From positions 1-13,883 of the forward strand of contig JAPLHL010000100.1 in the NCBI GenBank assembly GCA_026389655.1: a stretch of DNA of 13,883 bases, given 5' to 3'. A program made the translations under genes and the position numbers. Each line of letters starts with the position of its first letter. The first letter of the stretch is position 1. Below the pieces are notes generated by a model. The model had not been told where the DNA came from. It saw only the letters and a program-made list of their open reading frames with translations, and made no database searches. This document shows positions 13,708-13,883 of the stretch, piece by piece. Source of the stretch: Chloroflexota bacterium (lineage in GTDB: Bacteria; Chloroflexota; Dehalococcoidia; GIF9; UBA5629).

Positions 13708-13719
13708 GGTAACTCCAAC

Positions 13720-13883
13720 CTATTTAGCCAAATCACCCAGAATTATTTCGGCTTTTTTCAAATTCTTTCGGCTCAAAGGAACATACCAAGCATTCATTCT
13801 TTTATCCCATGCTTTTACTGACTGAAAATTCTTCCAGGAATAACGATATATTGCCTGTAATTCAAACAGACTACTAAGGTGAA
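13720..13883 (-). CDS. Unidentified gene, 3' end only, upstream of the methyltransferase
   Basis: Reading leftward from the window edge, a frame stays open for 54 codons and ends in TAG at 13722-13720, only 12 bp before the methyltransferase start. The TAG lies beside the ribosome site of the next gene. Visible peptide pieces are HLSSLFELQAIYRYSWKNF, KAWDKRMNAWYVPLS and KNLKKAEIILGDLAK. It is rich in Lys and aromatic residues. I do not recognise the family. The spacing indicates one operon with the methyltransferase, so a restriction enzyme subunit or other DNA-handling partner is a natural guess, but nothing in the 54 residues shows it. AT-rich like the methyltransferase gene. Confidence 0.6.
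   Translation of the reverse strand, partial: HLSSLFELQAIYRYSWKNFQSVKAWDKRMNAWYVPLSRKNLKKAEIILGDLAK

Noticed and set aside
1..13883. CRISPR array, transposase or integrase
   Set aside because: No regularly spaced repeats and no recombinase motifs were seen on either strand.

Overview
The window reads as chromosomal DNA of an anaerobic bacterium. The order aconitase-family large subunit, small subunit, short isocitrate dehydrogenase, together with a 2-hydroxyacyl-CoA dehydratase relic, an acyl-CoA ligase and signal-peptide surface proteins, fits a Dehalococcoidia-like Chloroflexota. That assignment is an inference from remembered gene order and is only moderately secure. No rRNA, CRISPR array, transposase or integrase is visible.

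Left part (1-2669, + strand): a tight operon for citrate to 2-oxoglutarate. It holds the C-terminal 328 codons of an aconitase/isopropylmalate-dehydratase large subunit, its small subunit (1-nt overlap) and an isocitrate dehydrogenase carrying NADP-type cofactor residues. A tRNA-Lys(UUU)-like sequence overlaps the last 10 nt of the dehydrogenase gene and has several abnormal positions. Next, a well-placed promoter leads to a secreted FecR-domain protein ending in a degenerate CFI-box C-terminal domain (2750-4324).

Middle part (4325-7384), accessory: a dispersed-repeat-like inverted repeat; a leftward ribbon-helix-helix antitoxin/PemK-like toxin pair with an operator-like palindrome beside its promoter; a rightward mazEF pair with a strong promoter and an 11-bp-phased repeat; then a frameshifted remnant of the 3' end of a second PemK-like toxin. 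After this comes a protein joining an eCIS-core (DUF4157-like) domain to a second metalloprotease-like domain resembling DUF922.

Right-middle part (7376-11256, - strand): an M28 peptidase gene broken by a frameshift, apparently with loss of the segment that should carry a zinc ligand; an intact AMP-forming acyl-CoA ligase; and a membrane-anchored surface protein with a Ser/Thr/Pro-rich stalk whose predicted start overlaps a perfect TATAAT.

Right end: an arrestin-fold (Spo0M-like) protein made of two related lobes behind a near-consensus promoter (+); a decayed N-terminal fragment of a 2-hydroxyacyl-CoA dehydratase subunit with UGA where a cluster cysteine is expected (-); and an AT-richer cytosine-C5 DNA methyltransferase (-) preceded, 12 bp upstream, by the 3' end of an unidentified gene that runs off the window. 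The strongest leads are the two-metalloprotease eCIS-type protein and the layered toxin-antitoxin island.
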